64,000 nt of DNA from Bosea sp. Tri-49 (GCF_003952665.1 NZ_CP017946.1:3658001-3722000); one strand, 5' to 3'; positions 6,820-16,201 are shown, counted from the first letter of the stretch. Notes: a model not told the origin generated them from the letters alone. A program made the numbers and translations.

Positions 6820-8453
6820 GCGCCAGCGAGCTGCCATCCGATCTGTTCGGCTGCGCCGACACCTTGCCCGAGGCACTGGCGCGTGCCGTGCGCCTGGCCG
6901 GCCACGAGGAGGCCGTCGTCTGCAATGGCGAACGCATCAGCTATGCCGCGCTGGCCGCGCGGGTCGACGAAGTCGCCGCCTCCCTCGCCGCGCATGGCGT
7001 GCGCAAGGGCGACCATGTCGGCATCTGCCTCGGCAACAGCATCCCCTGGATCGTGCTGTTCCACGCCATCGCCCGGCTCGGCGCCGTCACCGTACCGGTC
7101 AACACCAGGCTGAAGGCCGAGGAGATCGCCTACACGCTGCGCCAGTCGGACGTCTCGCTGCTGTTCATGACCGACCGGCTGCTCAAGATCGATTTCGTCG
7201 AGATCATCAGGCAGATCTGCCCGGCGATCGATGCGAAGCTGCCTGACCCGGCCCTGCCCAAGCTGACCCGCGTCGTCGTTCTAGGCGAGACCGTCCCGGC
7301 GGGCGCAACCGGCTTCGCCGACTTCCTCAAGGTGGGCGCCGGCCAGCCAGTGCCGGAGCCCGTGCCGACAGCGGATGACCCGCTGCTGATCCAATATACT
7401 TCCGGAACCACCTCTTTCCCGAAAGGGGCGGTGCTGACCCATCGCAACATGACGTGGGACGCCTATTCCGCCGGCCGCTTCTTCGGCCTGCGCTCGGGCG
7501 AGCGCTATTTCAGCCCCCGCCCCTTCTTCCATGTCGCCGGCAGCACGCTCGCGGTCATCGCCTCTCTGCAGCATCTCGCCTGCCTCGTCAGCTGCGAGCG
7601 CTACGAGCCGGGCGATGCCTTGCGCCTGATGGAGGAGGAGCGCTGCACGCTGATGTCAGGCAACGACACCATCTTCCTGATGCTGCTCGACCATCCCGAC
7701 CTGCCCCAGCGCAAGCTTTCGCTGCGTGGCGGCTGGGCCGCGGCGACGCCCTCGGTGATGGAGCGTATCGCGCGCCAGCTCGGCGCGACCGAGATGGCGG
7801 TCTGCTACGGCCAGTCGGAAGCCTCCCCGAACATCTGCACCGCCGCCTGGTGGGACCCGCTCGCCGACCGGATCGCCGGCTGGATGCGCATCCATCCCGG
7901 CGTCGAGGTCGAGATCCGGGCGACCGAGGATGGCCCCGAGCCCGGCCCCGGCGAGGTCGGCGAGATCTATGCACGCGGCTGGAACGTGATGCAGGGCTAT
8001 TACGCCAAGCCCGAGGAAACCCGCGCGGTTCTCAGCGAAGACGGCTGGCTCCGCACCGGCGATCTCGGCCGCCTCGCGCCCGATGGCCGGCTCGCCTTCG
8101 TCGGGCGGGCCAAGGACATCATCCGCGTCGGCGGCGAGAATGTCGCCTCAGCCGATATCGAGAACGTGCTGCACCGCCATCCCGGCATCCAGCAGGCGCA
8201 GGTCGTCGGCGTGCCCGACAAGCGCTTGATCGAGGTGCCCGCCGCCTTCGTGATCCTGGCGAGCGGCACCTCGCTCGCGCCCGACGAGATCATCGCCTGG
8301 AGCAAGGAGCACCTCGCCGGCTTCAAGGTGCCGCGCTATGTCGAGATCGTCGAGAGCTTCGACCAGATCGGCATGACCGCGAGCTCCAAGGTCCAGAAGA
8401 ACAAGCTCGCCGCCCATGCGCGCCAGCTCTTCGGCCTCGAGGCAGTGGCATGA
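6816..8453 (+). CDS. AMP-dependent acyl-CoA synthetase/ligase
   Basis: A 545-residue ANL-superfamily enzyme that adenylates a carboxylic acid and transfers it to CoA. The P-loop-like motif IQYTSGTTSFPKGAVLTH, the GYYAKPEET region, WLRTGDLG, and GRAKDIIRVGGENV are all present. The C-terminal motif ends SSKVQKNKL, with the Lys needed for adenylation. The length and motif order fit medium- or long-chain and aryl acid ligases, so substrate class is open. I start at ATG 6816, which overlaps the preceding stop; sequence upstream in this frame runs through the hydratase gene. Confidence 0.9.
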   Translation: MSASELPSDLFGCADTLPEALARAVRLAGHEEAVVCNGERISYAALAARVDEVAASLAAHGVRKGDHVGICLGNSIPWIVLFHAIARLGAVTVPVNTRLKAEEIAYTLRQSDVSLLFMTDRLLKIDFVEIIRQICPAIDAKLPDPALPKLTRVVVLGETVPAGATGFADFLKVGAGQPVPEPVPTADDPLLIQYTSGTTSFPKGAVLTHRNMTWDAYSAGRFFGLRSGERYFSPRPFFHVAGSTLAVIASLQHLACLVSCERYEPGDALRLMEEERCTLMSGNDTIFLMLLDHPDLPQRKLSLRGGWAAATPSVMERIARQLGATEMAVCYGQSEASPNICTAAWWDPLADRIAGWMRIHPGVEVEIRATEDGPEPGPGEVGEIYARGWNVMQGYYAKPEETRAVLSEDGWLRTGDLGRLAPDGRLAFVGRAKDIIRVGGENVASADIENVLHRHPGIQQAQVVGVPDKRLIEVPAAFVILASGTSLAPDEIIAWSKEHLAGFKVPRYVEIVESFDQIGMTASSKVQKNKLAAHARQLFGLEAVA

Positions 8454-9442
8454 GCTTGCGCATCGAGACCCGCTTCACCCGGATGGTCGGCATCGACCTG
8501 CCGATCGTGCAGGCCGGGATGAGCTGGGCCTCCTCCTGCGCGGCGCTGCCGGCAGCGGTCTCGGGCGCGGGCGGGCTCGGCGTCATCGCCGCCGGGCCGA
8601 TGCGGCGCGACGACCTCAAGGCGGCGATCGCCGGCGTCCGCGCGCAGACGGACCGGCCCTTTGCCGTCAACGTCCCGCTCTATCGCAAGGAGGTCGATGA
8701 CATCCTCGCTCTGCTCGTGGACGAACGCGTCCCGGTCATCATCGCCTCGCAAGGCGGACCGGAGCGCTATCTCGATCGCTTCAAGGCGGTCGGCGCGCTC
8801 TGCCTGCACGTGGTCGCCTCCGAGGTCCATGCCGCCAAGGCGGCGGCCAAGGGCGTCGACGGCCTCGTCGTGGTCGGCGGCGAGGCTGGCGGCCACCCGC
8901 CGCCCGAACTGGTCTCGACCCTGGTGATCGGGCGGGCCGTGGCGAAAGCCGTGCCCGAGCTGCCGATCGTGCTGGGCGGCGGCATCGCCGACGGCCATGG
9001 CCTTGCGGCCGCGCTCGCCCTTGGCGCCGACGCCGTGCAGCTCGGCACCCGCTTCATGGCGACGCCGGAAGCGCGCCTGCATGACGATTATCGCCGCCGC
9101 GTCGTCACGGCCTCCGTCTCCGACACCATGGTGGTCGGCCGCGGCTTCGGCATGATCCGCGTGCTGCGCAACCGCTTCGCCGAGGCGATGGCGGCAGCCG
9201 AGCGCGCCGGGCGTCCCGACGAGGAGCGGCGCGAGCTGTTCCAGCGCTCGTCGCTGAAGCTCGCCGCCTTCGACGGCGACGTCGAGGACGGCAAGGTCGA
9301 GGCCGGACAGAGCGCCGGACTGATCGACGACATCGTCCCGGCTGGCGAGCTCGTGGCGCGGATCGCGGGGGAATACCGGGCGACACTGGCACGGCTTCCT
9401 GCAGTCGAAGCCGCGCGCGAACCCGCCTTGCAGCCTTCGTGA
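8450..9442 (+). CDS. nitronate monooxygenase-family flavoprotein
   Basis: A 330-residue FMN-dependent TIM-barrel protein of the 2-nitropropane dioxygenase/nitronate monooxygenase family. It has PIVQAGMSWAS near the N-terminus, the GGEAGGHPP segment typical of the family, LGGGIADGHGLAAALALGADAVQLGTRFMAT for flavin phosphate binding, and a C-terminal GQSAGLIDD. Within an acyl-CoA operon such proteins may instead act as enoyl reductases or on propionate-3-nitronate-like compounds; sequence does not decide. It is coupled to the synthetase by an ATGA overlap. Confidence 0.85.
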   Translation: MSLRIETRFTRMVGIDLPIVQAGMSWASSCAALPAAVSGAGGLGVIAAGPMRRDDLKAAIAGVRAQTDRPFAVNVPLYRKEVDDILALLVDERVPVIIASQGGPERYLDRFKAVGALCLHVVASEVHAAKAAAKGVDGLVVVGGEAGGHPPPELVSTLVIGRAVAKAVPELPIVLGGGIADGHGLAAALALGADAVQLGTRFMATPEARLHDDYRRRVVTASVSDTMVVGRGFGMIRVLRNRFAEAMAAAERAGRPDEERRELFQRSSLKLAAFDGDVEDGKVEAGQSAGLIDDIVPAGELVARIAGEYRATLARLPAVEAAREPALQPS

Positions 9443-9494
9443 CCATCCCCGCAGCCGGGGACAGGAAAAACCAACAAACGGGAGGAGGAACGGC

Positions 9495-10466
9495 ATGGAC
9501 AGGCGCAGATTCATGGCGACGGCCGGGGCAGCCATGCTGGCGCCGCGCAGCGCTGGCGCGCAGGGCTATCCCGTCAGGCCGATCCGCCTGATCGTGACCT
9601 TTGCGGCCGGCGGCCCGGCCGACCTGTTCGCCCGCACGCTCGCCAGCGGGATGAGCGCCCGGCTCGGCCAGCAGGTGGTCATCGACAATCGCCCGGGCGG
9701 CGCAGCGGGCCTGCCCGCCATCGACGCGATCGCGAAAGCAGGGCCGGACGGCTACCAGCTCGCTCTGGTCGGCGCGGCGGCGCTCTCGACCGTGCCGTTC
9801 ATGGTCGCGAAGATGCCGTTCGATTGGGAGACGAGCCTGACGCCGCTCACTCTGGTGTCGCGCGTTCCGGAGGTGATTACCACCAACGCCAAGCTCGGCC
9901 TGAAGAGCCTCGCCGACCTCGTCGCCTACGCGAAGAAGAATCCGGGCAAGGTCAATTTCGGCTCGGCCGGGCTCGGCAGCATCACCCATCTTGCCAGCGA
10001 GCTGTTCAAGGCGGAAGCGGGGGTCGACATCACGCATGTGCCCTATCGTGGCGCGGCGCCGGCCGTGACCGACCTGATCGCTGGTCATATCGACATGGTC
10101 ACGGCCGATATCCCGGTACTGCTGCCGCAGATCCAGGCCGGCAACGTCAATGCTCTGGCGGTCACCACGGATAAGCGGATCAAGGCCCTACCGGATGTCC
10201 CGACCACGGCGGAAGTTGGCTTTCCCAAGGTCGTCTCCGACAACTGGTACGGACTGGTCGGCCCGGCCGGGATGCCGGCGGAGGTGTCGAGCCGGATCCA
10301 CGCCGCCGCCCTGGCGACGCTCCGCTCGGACGAGTTGCTGAAGCAGTTCGAGAGCCAGGAAGCGATCTCCTCGCCGACCTCCCCGGACGAGTTCGTCGCC
10401 TTCATCAAGGCCGAGCGAGCGAAATGGGGACCGCTGATCGCTTCGATCGGGGTCAAGCTCGAATAG
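9495..10466 (+). CDS. tripartite tricarboxylate transporter (TctC/Bug) substrate-binding protein
   Basis: A 323-residue Bug-family periplasmic binding protein. The N-terminus MDRRRFMATAGAAML is a twin-arginine-like signal, with cleavage probable after SAGAQ. The mature part has YPVRPIRLIVTFAAGGPADLFAR, IDNRPGGAAGLPA, GSAGLGSITHLASELFK and VPYRGAAPAVTDLIAGHID, all hallmarks of the family. Bug proteins bind carboxylates or other small acids for TctA/TctB permeases; no such permease genes are in this window. GGGAGGAGG lies just before the ATG. It probably delivers the operon's substrate. Confidence 0.9.
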   Translation: MDRRRFMATAGAAMLAPRSAGAQGYPVRPIRLIVTFAAGGPADLFARTLASGMSARLGQQVVIDNRPGGAAGLPAIDAIAKAGPDGYQLALVGAAALSTVPFMVAKMPFDWETSLTPLTLVSRVPEVITTNAKLGLKSLADLVAYAKKNPGKVNFGSAGLGSITHLASELFKAEAGVDITHVPYRGAAPAVTDLIAGHIDMVTADIPVLLPQIQAGNVNALAVTTDKRIKALPDVPTTAEVGFPKVVSDNWYGLVGPAGMPAEVSSRIHAAALATLRSDELLKQFESQEAISSPTSPDEFVAFIKAERAKWGPLIASIGVKLE

Positions 10467-10543
10467 CGCCCACCCTCCTCTTTCGACCAGTCACCAAGGC
10501 CGCGCAGCAGCGGCCCCAAGCTTCCAACGCAGGACATCGGATC

Positions 10544-11974
10544 ATGCTCGACAAGCCCCTTCTCATCGCCGGCAGCTGGCGCACACCGTCCGGCTCCCGC
10601 ACCGGCGATGTCGCCGATCCCACCACGGGTGCGGTCATCGGCAAGCTCGGTTACGCCGAGGCCGCCGATGTCGACGCTGCCCTGGAGGCCGCGCGGAAGG
10701 GCTTCGCCGCCTGGCGCGCCATGACCGCGCTCGAACGCGCGCGCATCCTGCATCGCGCCGCCGCGCTGGTCCGCGAGCGCGCCGAGGTGATGGCGCAGCA
10801 TATGACCCGCGAGCAGGGCAAGCCGCTGGCCGAGGCGCGGGGCGAAGCCGGCACCGCGCCCGAACACATCGAATGGTATGCAGAGGAAGGCCGGCGCGCC
10901 TATGGCCGGGTGATCCCCTCGCGCATTCCCGGCGCGCGCCAGATCGTCGTGAAGGAGCCGGTCGGCCCGGTCGCAGCCTTCAGCCCCTGGAACTTCCCGC
11001 TCGCCCAGCTCGTCCGCAAGATCGCCGGGGCGCTGGCAGCCGGCTGCTCGATCATCGCCAAGCCGCCGGAAGAGGCGCCCTCGGCCTGCATCGAACTCGC
11101 CAAAGCCTTTCAGGAGGCCGGCCTGCCCGAGGGCGCGCTCAACATCCTGTTCGGCGTGCCGGCGGAAATCTCGGAGCGGCTGATCGCCTCGCCGGTGATC
11201 CGCAAGGTCTCGTTCACCGGCTCGGTCCCGGTTGGCAAGCATCTCGGCGCGCTGGCGGGAGCGCAAGCGAAGCGCGCCACCATGGAGCTCGGCGGCCATG
11301 CCCCCTTCATCGTCTGCGACGACGTCGATCTCGAAGCAGTGGTGAAGCTGGGCGTCGGCCTGAAATTCCGCAATGCCGGCCAAGTCTGCGCCTCGCCGAC
11401 GCGCTTTTATGTGCAAGATGCTATCTATGACGGCTTCCGCGCCGCCTTCACAGAAGCGGCCAAGGCGGTCAAGGTCGGCCCGGGCGCGGCCGAGGGCACG
11501 CAGATGGGCCCGCTCGCCAATGCCCGACGGCTCGATGCGATACAGGATTTCGTCGCCGATGCCGTCCAGCACGGCGCCAAGCTCGAAACCGGCGGCCGCC
11601 GCATCGGCAATGAGGGCTTCTTCTTCGAGCCGACCGTGCTGTCCGACGTCCCAGACAGCGCTCGCATCATGCGCGACGAACCGTTCGGGCCGATCGCGGC
11701 GCTGTTGCGGGTCGGCTCGGTCGACGAGGCGATCGAACGCTCAAATGCTCTGCCCTTTGGCCTCGCCGCCTTCGCCTTCACCCGCTCGACCCGGCGCGCC
11801 GCGCAATTCGCCGATGGGCTCGAGAGCGGCATGGTCTCGATCAACCATTTCGGCCTCGCTGCGGCCGAGACCCCGTTCGGCGGCATCAAAGATTCCGGCT
11901 ACGGCAGCGAAGGCGGCACGGAGGGGCTCGAAGCCTATCTGTCGACCAAGTTCATCAGCCAGGTCGGCGCCTGA
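10544..11974 (+). CDS. NAD(P)-dependent aldehyde dehydrogenase (succinate-semialdehyde dehydrogenase-like)
   Basis: A 476-residue aldehyde dehydrogenase that oxidises an aldehyde to an acid. Asn150 in SPWNFPLAQ, the general base Glu248 in MELGGHAPFIV and the nucleophile Cys282 in GQVCASPTRF are all in place, as is the C-terminal ETPFGGIKDSGYGSEGG. The overall look is of the succinate-semialdehyde and related dehydrogenases. ATG 10544 is preceded by AGGA at a normal distance. It follows the TctC gene after 77 bases and precedes ridA, so it may share that transcript. Confidence 0.9.
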   Translation: MLDKPLLIAGSWRTPSGSRTGDVADPTTGAVIGKLGYAEAADVDAALEAARKGFAAWRAMTALERARILHRAAALVRERAEVMAQHMTREQGKPLAEARGEAGTAPEHIEWYAEEGRRAYGRVIPSRIPGARQIVVKEPVGPVAAFSPWNFPLAQLVRKIAGALAAGCSIIAKPPEEAPSACIELAKAFQEAGLPEGALNILFGVPAEISERLIASPVIRKVSFTGSVPVGKHLGALAGAQAKRATMELGGHAPFIVCDDVDLEAVVKLGVGLKFRNAGQVCASPTRFYVQDAIYDGFRAAFTEAAKAVKVGPGAAEGTQMGPLANARRLDAIQDFVADAVQHGAKLETGGRRIGNEGFFFEPTVLSDVPDSARIMRDEPFGPIAALLRVGSVDEAIERSNALPFGLAAFAFTRSTRRAAQFADGLESGMVSINHFGLAAAETPFGGIKDSGYGSEGGTEGLEAYLSTKFISQVGA

Positions 11975-12006
11975 GCACCTAACCCTTCACGTTCGAGAGA
12001 CGATCC

Positions 12007-12402
12007 ATGACCACGATCCAGCACAACCCGGCCTCGATCGCGCCGCCCGCCCGCAATCTCTATTCGCACGGCGTCGAGACACGTGGCCCTGGCCGCCAGC
12101 TCTTCATCGCCGGGCAGGTTGGCGTGCGGCCCGACGGCTCCGTCCCCGAAGCCTTCGACGATCAGGTCCGCCATATGATGCAGAATATCGGCGCCGTCCT
12201 CGCCTCGGCTGGCATGGGCTTCGACGATATCGTCAAGATCACCGCCTATTGCCGCAGCGCCGAGGAAATCATCGGCTATGCCGGCATCCGCAACGGCTAC
12301 TTCTCCGATAAGCCACCAGCGACGACGGCCTTCGTGGTCGGCGGCCTCGCCAACCCCGCCTGGCTGATCGAGGCCGACGCTATCGCCTTCAAGGCGGACT
12401 GA
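12007..12402 (+). CDS. RidA-family (YjgF/YER057c/UK114) protein
   Basis: A 131-residue protein of the RidA superfamily with NLYSHGVETRGPGRQLFIAGQVGV, the central DDQVRHMMQNIGAVLASAGM helix and the KITAYCRS strand. RidA enzymes hydrolyse reactive enamine/imine intermediates; many non-archetypal members in catabolic operons hydrolyse other imines or have unknown roles. At the archetypal Arg105 position I see no clear match, so deaminase activity is uncertain. It sits 32 bases after the aldehyde dehydrogenase and 4 bases before the next gene. Confidence 0.85.
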   Translation: MTTIQHNPASIAPPARNLYSHGVETRGPGRQLFIAGQVGVRPDGSVPEAFDDQVRHMMQNIGAVLASAGMGFDDIVKITAYCRSAEEIIGYAGIRNGYFSDKPPATTAFVVGGLANPAWLIEADAIAFKAD

Positions 12403-12406
12403 ACCG

Positions 12407-13216
12407 GTGAACGCCGCCCTCCCCCAAGGCCGCGCCCGGCACGAAGCCCAAGTCGATGTCGGCGACGGCGGCCGGCTCTGGGTCTGGGATACGGGCGGCA
12501 TTGGGCCGGCCATCGTCCTGCTGCACGCCTCGGCCGGCAGCGGCGAGTGCTGGGATCTGCAATGGCCGGTCTTCGCCGAAGCCGGCTACCGCGTCATCGG
12601 CTATTCCCGGCGCGGGCATTTCGGCTCCGAGGCCGGCGATGCGGCGACCACGACGCCGGCCTCGACCGATCTCCTCGGGCTGGTCGATACACTCGCGCTC
12701 GACCGCTTCCACCTGATCGGCACCGCCGCCGGCGGCATGGTCGCGACCGACTTTGCCGTCTCGCATCCGCAGCGCCTGCTCAGCTTCGTCATCTCCAGCA
12801 GCATCGTCGGGCTGGTCGATGACGATTATCAGGTGGTCCTGCATCGGCTGCTGCCGCCTGAGTTCGAGCAGCTCCCGCATGATTTCCGCGAGCTCGGCCC
12901 GTCCTACCGCGCGCAATGCCCTGAGGGTGTCGCCCGCTGGAAGGTAATGCTGGCGCGCTCGGGCATTGAGCGGGTTCCCTTGCGCTTCGCCAACCGCGTC
13001 CGCTGGGTCGATTTGCAGTGCTTCGACTTTCCGGTCCTCGTGCTGACCGGCGATGCCGATCTCTATGCCCCGCCGGCCAATGCGCGCCTGATCGCCAGCA
13101 AGATCCCCGGCGCGCACCTCGCCATCCTGCCCGATTCCGGCCATTCGCCCTGGTGGGAGGTGCCGGAGCTCTACAACCGCGAAATCCTGAGTTTTCTCGG
13201 CTCGGTGAGCCGCTAG
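12407..13216 (+). CDS. alpha/beta-hydrolase-fold protein lacking the nucleophilic serine
   Basis: A 269-residue single-domain alpha/beta-hydrolase-fold protein. The oxyanion strand LLHASAGSG is present, with Asp216 (LTGDADLY) and His246 (PDSGHSPWW) at the acid and base positions. The nucleophile elbow normally reads G-x-S-x-G but here is GTAAG (105-109), with Ala107 as the nucleophile. A paralogue at 18103-19071 shares AAGGMVATDFAVSHPQRL and the same Ala. It may be a lyase, isomerase or non-enzymatic binder and not an esterase. The start is GTG 12407, four bases after ridA's stop. Confidence 0.85.
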   Translation: MNAALPQGRARHEAQVDVGDGGRLWVWDTGGIGPAIVLLHASAGSGECWDLQWPVFAEAGYRVIGYSRRGHFGSEAGDAATTTPASTDLLGLVDTLALDRFHLIGTAAGGMVATDFAVSHPQRLLSFVISSSIVGLVDDDYQVVLHRLLPPEFEQLPHDFRELGPSYRAQCPEGVARWKVMLARSGIERVPLRFANRVRWVDLQCFDFPVLVLTGDADLYAPPANARLIASKIPGAHLAILPDSGHSPWWEVPELYNREILSFLGSVSR

Positions 13217-13229
13217 GAGTCGTTCGATA

Positions 13230-14330
13230 ATGGCTATCCCTTCCACCGAGGCCGACCGGATCGTCGCCGTCGAGGTCAGGCGCTGCGTCCAGCCGCAGCA
13301 GGATCCCGCCTGGCGCTTCGCGCTGGGTGGCATCCCGCGCCTCGACGGCCTGATCGTGACATTGCGCACGGCTTCCGGCCTCGCCGGTGAGGGGCATGTC
13401 GAGGCCATGGCCTTCTATGCCGACGATCTCGCCGGCTCGGAGGCCGCAATCGAGGTGCTGCGCCCCGTCCTGCTCGGCGCCGATGCCTTGCATTACGCCC
13501 AGACGCGGGATCGTCTCGACAAGGCCCTGTCCGGGCACGAGGCGGTCAAGGCCGGCATCGACAGCGCGCTCCATGAGCTCGCTGCACGAGCCTTGCAGGT
13601 ACCGCTGCATGTGCTCTTCGGCGGCGCGCGACGCCAAAGCGTCGAACTCCAGCGCATCCTGCCGCTGAAGGACCCGCAAGGCATGGCCGCGGACGCCACG
13701 CGGCTGGCAGGGCTGGGCTATCGCTGCCTCAAAGTGAAGGTCGACGGCGATGCCGATCTCGCCGAGGCCCGCGTCAGGGCCGTGCGCGAAAGCGTCGGCC
13801 CGGCCATCCGGCTCTCCGCCGACGCCAACCAGAGCTACACGCCGAAGGCCGCGCTGCGCATGATCGAGCGCATCGCCCGCCATGGTGTCGATCTCATCGA
13901 GCAGCCGGTCCCCGCCGCAGACATTGCCGGCCTGGCCTTCGTTTCGCAGCGCAGCCCGATCGCGGTCGAGGCGGACGAAGCGATCCGCTCGCTGCGCGAC
14001 ATCGTCACCCTGATCTCGGAAGGCGCCTGCGACAGTTTCAACTTGAAGGGCTCGGTGCTCGGCGGGCTCGGCAAGGTCTTCATCGCCGCCCAGATCTGCG
14101 AGGCAGCGGGACGCGCCTACCGGGTCGGGACGGCTTACGGCCCACGGCTCATCGCCGCGCAATGCCTGCATCTGGCCGCGGCGTTGCCGTCCTTCCATTA
14201 CCCGGTCGAGTTCGCCGAATTCGACCATCTGCTCGATGATCCCTTCACCGGCCTGGCAGCCCAGGCAGGCAAACTCGCTCTACCGCAAGGTGTCGGCTCG
14301 GGGCTGCCGCAACTATCGGAGAATACTTGA
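13230..14330 (+). CDS. mandelate racemase/muconate-lactonizing-enzyme family protein
   Basis: A 366-residue enolase-superfamily enzyme, which abstracts a proton alpha to a carboxylate with metal stabilisation of the enolate. CLKVKVDGD carries the paired lysines Lys168 and Lys170. Metal ligands appear as Asp198 (SADANQ), Glu224 (IEQPV) and Asp249 (VEADEAI), and a second-face lysine is Lys273 in NLKGSVLGG. This Lys/Lys layout fits the muconate-lactonizing subgroup more than mandelate racemase. The substrate is unknown. It follows the Ser-less alpha/beta protein by 13 bases and ends the + strand catabolic run. Confidence 0.87.
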   Translation: MAIPSTEADRIVAVEVRRCVQPQQDPAWRFALGGIPRLDGLIVTLRTASGLAGEGHVEAMAFYADDLAGSEAAIEVLRPVLLGADALHYAQTRDRLDKALSGHEAVKAGIDSALHELAARALQVPLHVLFGGARRQSVELQRILPLKDPQGMAADATRLAGLGYRCLKVKVDGDADLAEARVRAVRESVGPAIRLSADANQSYTPKAALRMIERIARHGVDLIEQPVPAADIAGLAFVSQRSPIAVEADEAIRSLRDIVTLISEGACDSFNLKGSVLGGLGKVFIAAQICEAAGRAYRVGTAYGPRLIAAQCLHLAAALPSFHYPVEFAEFDHLLDDPFTGLAAQAGKLALPQGVGSGLPQLSENT

Positions 14331-14486
14331 CATTCCAGAGGCATGGCCTCAGGCTTCAAAGATCAGGCGGTTGGCGATAGCGAGGGATTCAATCCTCGTT
14401 ATATCGAGCTTTCCTCACCGACACAGGTCGACGAAGCGCCAAAGAGCGCGCGATCCGTGATCTCGTCAGGTGGAGGAGCTCAGACA

Positions 14487-16079
14487 ATGAACATCCGGAT
14501 AAATTTTGCCCGTGCCATGCGCGCCGCGGGCGTCGTGATCGCTACCAGCGTGGCGACGACGGCGCTCGCGCAGGACAAGGATACGTTCCGCTTTGCCGCG
14601 GCGACCGATATCCGCGTTATCGATCCGATCTGGTCGCTGGAATACAACAGCAGGAACCACGGTTATCTCGTCTACGACACGCTGTTCGCTTACGATTCCA
14701 AGTTCCAGATCAAGCCGCAGATGGTCGATAGCTGGACCGTCTCCGACGACAAGCTGCACTACAAGTTCAAGCTGCGGCCCGGCCTGACCTGGCATGACGG
14801 CGCGCCGGTCACCGCCGCCGACTGCGTCGCTTCGATCAAGCGCTGGGGCCAGCGCGACTCCATTGGCCAGGCGCTGATCGCCACCGCCGGCGAAATCAAG
14901 GCGACCGGGACGGACACGTTCGAGATCGTGCTGAAGGAGCCGTTCGGCCACGTGCTCTCCGCGCTGGCCAAGACCGGTTCGCCGGTGCCGTTCATGATGC
15001 CCGAGCGCATCGCCAGGACCAGCGGCTTCGAGCAGATCAAGGAGGCCATCGGCTCCGGTCCATTCATCTTCGCGCGCGACGAATGGATGCCGGGCGACAA
15101 GGCTGTCTACAAGAGGTTCAAGGGCTACAAGCCGCGCTCCGAGCCCTCCGACTTCATGTCCGGCGGCAAAATCGCCAATGTCGAGCGCATGGAGTGGGTG
15201 TTCATCCCCAGCGGCGCCACCGCCGCCGCCGCATTGATGGCCGGCGAGGTCGACTGGCTCGAGCATCCGCCTTCCGACCTGCTGCCGACGCTGCAAAACG
15301 ACAAGGATATCACCGTCCGCGCCGTCGATCCCTTCGGCATGCAGACCATGATCCGCTTCAACCATATCCATCCGCCCTTCGACAACGAGAAGGTCCGGCA
15401 CGCCGTCCTGCAGACGATCGAGCAGGGCGAATATCTGCGTGTCCTCAGCGACGACAAGCGCAGCTGGGAGCCTTGCCGGAGCTTCTATTTCTGCGGCACC
15501 CGCTTCGGCCGGGACCTCGCGCCCGAGCAGTTGCTGTTCAAGAAGAACCTCGACGAAGCCAAGAAAACGCTCGCCGCCTCCGGCTACAAGGGCGAGAAGG
15601 TCGTGCTGCTCGACGCCGTCGACGACGCGATCCTGCATCCGGTCACCGTCGTGCTCTTCGACAACCTCAAGGCCATCGGCATGAATGTCGAGCTCCGGGC
15701 GACGGATGGCGCCACCATCTTCGCGCTGATGCTGAAGCAGGAGCCGATCGCGCAGGGTGGCTGGAACATAGGCCCGCAATATGCCGACAGCACGAACTAC
15801 TCCGTACCCTTCCTCAACAACGCCCTGCGCGCCGGCGGCGTCGGCAAGGCCTCGATCGGCTGGCCGAAGAACGAGGCGATCGAGGCTCTCCGGACCGCTT
15901 TCCTCAAGGCGCCGGAGGCCGAGCAAGGCGCGATCGCCGACAAGATCCAGCAGGAGGCCTACACCGCCTCGCTCTATGGGTTGACCGGCCAGTACAAGCA
16001 GCTGACCGCCTATCGCAAATCCGTCGACGGCCTGATCGATTCACCGATCCCGCTGTTCTGGAACATCCGCAAGAAATGA
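14487..16079 (+). CDS. ABC transporter substrate-binding protein, family 5 (DppA/OppA-like)
   Basis: A 530-residue periplasmic binding protein of the peptide/nickel class. The signal peptide runs over the first 28 residues and ends at TALAQ. Typical segments are DIRVIDPIWS, YDTLFAYDSKFQIKPQMVDSW, and LRPGLTWHDGAPVTAADCVASIKRW. A strong GGAGGAG lies 9 bases upstream of ATG 14487, so the longer in-frame reading is rejected. Such proteins bind oligopeptides, glutathione, opines or other amides. Two permease genes follow, but no ATPase gene of the DppD/DppF type. Confidence 0.92.
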   Translation: MNIRINFARAMRAAGVVIATSVATTALAQDKDTFRFAAATDIRVIDPIWSLEYNSRNHGYLVYDTLFAYDSKFQIKPQMVDSWTVSDDKLHYKFKLRPGLTWHDGAPVTAADCVASIKRWGQRDSIGQALIATAGEIKATGTDTFEIVLKEPFGHVLSALAKTGSPVPFMMPERIARTSGFEQIKEAIGSGPFIFARDEWMPGDKAVYKRFKGYKPRSEPSDFMSGGKIANVERMEWVFIPSGATAAAALMAGEVDWLEHPPSDLLPTLQNDKDITVRAVDPFGMQTMIRFNHIHPPFDNEKVRHAVLQTIEQGEYLRVLSDDKRSWEPCRSFYFCGTRFGRDLAPEQLLFKKNLDEAKKTLAASGYKGEKVVLLDAVDDAILHPVTVVLFDNLKAIGMNVELRATDGATIFALMLKQEPIAQGGWNIGPQYADSTNYSVPFLNNALRAGGVGKASIGWPKNEAIEALRTAFLKAPEAEQGAIADKIQQEAYTASLYGLTGQYKQLTAYRKSVDGLIDSPIPLFWNIRKK

Positions 16080-16201
16080 GCGGCCGGCGGCGCGCGCCCC
16101 CTGCGTGCGCCGCCTCCCATCTCGAGCAAGCTCACGCCACCGGGCGATCGGCAAGATCGGCGGTCTAATGCGTGGCCTGCCCTGCAGAACGGAAAACACC
16201 G

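Noticed and set aside
14381..14398. CGAGGGATT/AATCCTCG hairpin upstream of the dipeptide-type binding protein as a terminator or riboswitch
   Set aside because: It is a short bulged stem with no T run and no conserved neighbours; nothing else supports a function.
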